Source: an uncultured Owenweeksia sp. (GTDB taxonomy: Bacteria; Bacteroidota; Bacteroidia; Flavobacteriales; Schleiferiaceae). From it: a stretch of DNA of 64,000 nucleotides. Within the stretch, counting starts at the first letter, position 1, and each line of letters begins with the position of its first letter. Made by a program: the position numbers and the translations under genes. The notes under the pieces are model-generated. The model was not told where the DNA came from. It saw only the letters and a program-made list of their open reading frames with translations, and did not search any database. Where the stretch lies: positions 202,129 through 266,128 of the forward strand of contig CAKZRR010000017.1 of NCBI GenBank assembly GCA_937146805.1. Direction: 5' to 3'. Below, piece by piece: positions 61,873 to 64,000 of this stretch.

Positions 61873-62556
61873 ATGAAAAACGTTATAGTAACAGGGGCAA
61901 GCAAAGGAATAGGATATCATACGGCTTTGGCATTAGCGGTTAGCAAATGCAGGGTTTTAGCTGTGGCTCGAAATGTATATGGTCTAGATAAGTTAAAAGC
62001 GGAGGAATGCGGGGATGGATTAATTGAGGTTTTACAAGCAGATATCACAAAACCTGAAGGCAGGGAGGCCGTAGCGAATCACTTTGAAAAGATAGATGGC
62101 CTTATTAATAACGCAGGGATTCTTATAAAGAAGCCATTTGACAAGATATCGTTCGATGATTTACAAAAAACATACGATGTAAATGTGTTCTCTCCCTTCC
62201 TTTTAACCCAAAAGTGCATGCCAAAATTCAATCCATTTGCCCACATAATAAACATAGGAAGCGTAGGAGGTGTAAATGGAACGCAAAAGTTTCCAGGATT
62301 GACATCGTATAGTAGTAGTAAAGCGGCAATTTCGTGTCTATCTGAGTGCTTACAAGCAGAATTTGAGAATAAAGACATCAGTTTTAATAGTTTGGCCCTT
62401 GGTTCTGTGCAAACAGAAATGCTAGAAACGGCCTTTCCGGGGTATAAAGCGGGTGTAAATCCAAATGAAATGGGGCGCTATATTGCTGATTTTGCACTGG
62501 ACAGTGGAAAGATTGTTAAAGGAAAAACACAGATGGTGTCTAATTCCAATCCTTAA
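61873..62556 (+). CDS. SDR family NAD(P)-dependent oxidoreductase
   Basis: A 227-residue short-chain dehydrogenase from ATG 61873 (MKNVIVTGASKGIGYHTALA). It has the TGxxxGIG cofactor motif, LINNAGILIKKPFDKIS, the Ser in NIGSVGGVNG and the catalytic Tyr/Lys in TSYSSSKAAISCLSECLQAE. The substrate is unknown. The start at 61837 would lie inside the terminator stem, so the ATG at 61873 is chosen. Confidence 0.9.
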   Translation: MKNVIVTGASKGIGYHTALALAVSKCRVLAVARNVYGLDKLKAEECGDGLIEVLQADITKPEGREAVANHFEKIDGLINNAGILIKKPFDKISFDDLQKTYDVNVFSPFLLTQKCMPKFNPFAHIINIGSVGGVNGTQKFPGLTSYSSSKAAISCLSECLQAEFENKDISFNSLALGSVQTEMLETAFPGYKAGVNPNEMGRYIADFALDSGKIVKGKTQMVSNSNP

Positions 62557-62622
62557 CTCTAAATTTTTATTGCTGACTATCAGTATGTTAATGTGTGTAT
62601 TTCAAAAAAGACTAATAAAGAC

Positions 62623-62652
62623 TTGCTGGGGCATAAAACCGTATTATATTTG
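62623..62652 (+). promoter_or_regulatory. rRNA operon promoter P1
   Basis: TTG (62623-62625), 19-nt spacer, TATATTTG (62645-62652), then CCGCCCC. An ideal match to the Bacteroidota promoter layout. Confidence 0.75.
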
Positions 62653-62741
62653 CCGCCCCAAACACGATAGGTGTAACGGAAGTTCTTCGAAACAATTTTT
62701 TAAAAAAAATCACTAAAAGTTTTTTAATCGAAATTTTAGTG

Positions 62742-62749
62742 TATATTTG
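62742..62749 (+). promoter_or_regulatory. rRNA operon promoter P2 (-7 element)
   Basis: TATATTTG followed by CCGCCCC, 97 nt after P1; the -33 region is T-rich but lacks TTTG. Confidence 0.65.
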
Positions 62750-62834
62750 CCGCCCCGTTCAGAACGCTGAACATTTAAGGGGAAAGGGTTGAAAAAAAGT
62801 AAATTTTTATTGTGTTTAGATAAAGCATTTACAG

Positions 62835-62842
62835 TATATTTG
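62835..62842 (+). promoter_or_regulatory. rRNA operon promoter P3 (-7 element)
   Basis: TATATTTG followed by CCACCC; a TTG about 22 nt upstream may be the -33 element. Confidence 0.65.
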
Positions 62843-62890
62843 CCACCCGATTTTGAAAGCAAAAGTTTTTAAAATTAATTTGAATTATTT

Positions 62891-62921
62891 GTTGTGAGTG
62901 TCGAAATTACTTCTACATTTG
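62891..62921 (+). promoter_or_regulatory. rRNA operon promoter P4
   Basis: GTTG (62891-62894), 19-nt spacer, TACATTTG (62914-62921), then CAGCC. It is the closest to the 16S gene; transcripts would start near 62926. Confidence 0.7.
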
Positions 62922-63026
62922 CAGCCGCAAAAATAACAAAAGAGAGTTCTTTAAAATATTGAAGAGATAAATAAGAAGGTAAGAAATGTAGCCTTGTCAA
63001 TTGAGCTTTAGAATTCAAACAATCTT

Positions 63027-64000
<974 letters not shown>

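Larger units (their letters stand above)
62557..63026 (+). other. Upstream control region of the rRNA operon
   Basis: About 470 nt without a gene. It holds four -7 boxes (listed separately), a small palindrome GTTCAG-AACG-CTGAAC (62757-62772) and a boxA-like antitermination motif GTTCTTTAAAA (62946-62956) about 80 nt before the 16S start. Confidence 0.75.

Noticed and set aside
62465..62716. Plus-strand open frame over the SDR gene end and the rRNA promoter region
   Set aside because: It overlaps the SDR gene and promoter P1; poor protein composition.

Overview
The window is chromosomal DNA of a Bacteroidota bacterium, most likely a flavobacterium-type organism (order Flavobacteriales or a close relative). 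The signs are type IX secretion genes (porU, porV, gldJ, a PorP/SprF gene), five secreted proteins with 'YPNP'-type C-terminal sorting domains, promoters with the Bacteroidota TAnnTTTG -7 element, low GC, and few Shine-Dalgarno sites. An NhaD-type Na+/H+ antiporter fits a marine or saline habitat, but genus and species cannot be named from this sequence alone.

Layout. 1-2.3 kb: a short-chain fatty acid transporter cut by the window edge, a DUF3127 protein with an SSB-like acidic tail, and a flavin reductase. 2.3-6.3 kb: tRNA-Leu(UAG), then an accessory-looking stretch with short direct repeats, an orphan lipoprotein, an open frame with no start, a bestrophin-like channel, a truncated outer-membrane barrel and a membrane protein. 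6.6-11.9 kb: two tandem paralogous T9SS cargo proteins whose sorting domains are almost identical at DNA level, and a YCF48-like T9SS cargo. 11.9-16.2 kb: a minus-strand cluster encoding a Cys/His-rich HYC_CC_PP-type protein, an MbnP-like copper protein (with WxW motif) fused to a T9SS sorting domain, and two MauG/MbnH-like diheme peroxidases. 16.3-19.1 kb: dGTPase and a PKD-domain T9SS cargo. 19.1-27.9 kb: an overlapping operon of hybrid histidine kinase, pabB, tilS and dsbD. 28-38.3 kb: lpdA, prfB, arsC-like, an S9 peptidase, a DECR-like SDR, a TPR lipoprotein, recA and comM. 38.3-51 kb: envelope proteins of unknown function, tRNA-Val(UAC), exbB-exbD-tonB-folC, nhaD, a Glu/Leu dehydrogenase, anmK, an acyl-CoA dehydrogenase and murF. 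51-61.8 kb: the gldJ / PorP / porU / porV locus, then cdd and pyruvate dehydrogenase E1-alpha and E2. 61.9-64 kb: an SDR gene, an array of four rRNA promoters and the first ~970 nt of 16S rRNA.

How it fits together. The window carries both T9SS machinery and several cargos. The most interesting unit is the MbnP/MbnH-type cluster. In methanobactin operons, MbnH oxidises the first Trp of a WxW motif in MbnP to kynurenine to make a copper site. Here the MbnP-like protein carries the WxW motif and a T9SS sorting signal, beside two diheme peroxidase lipoproteins and a Cys/His-rich protein. This suggests a copper protein that is post-translationally modified and then displayed at the cell surface or secreted.
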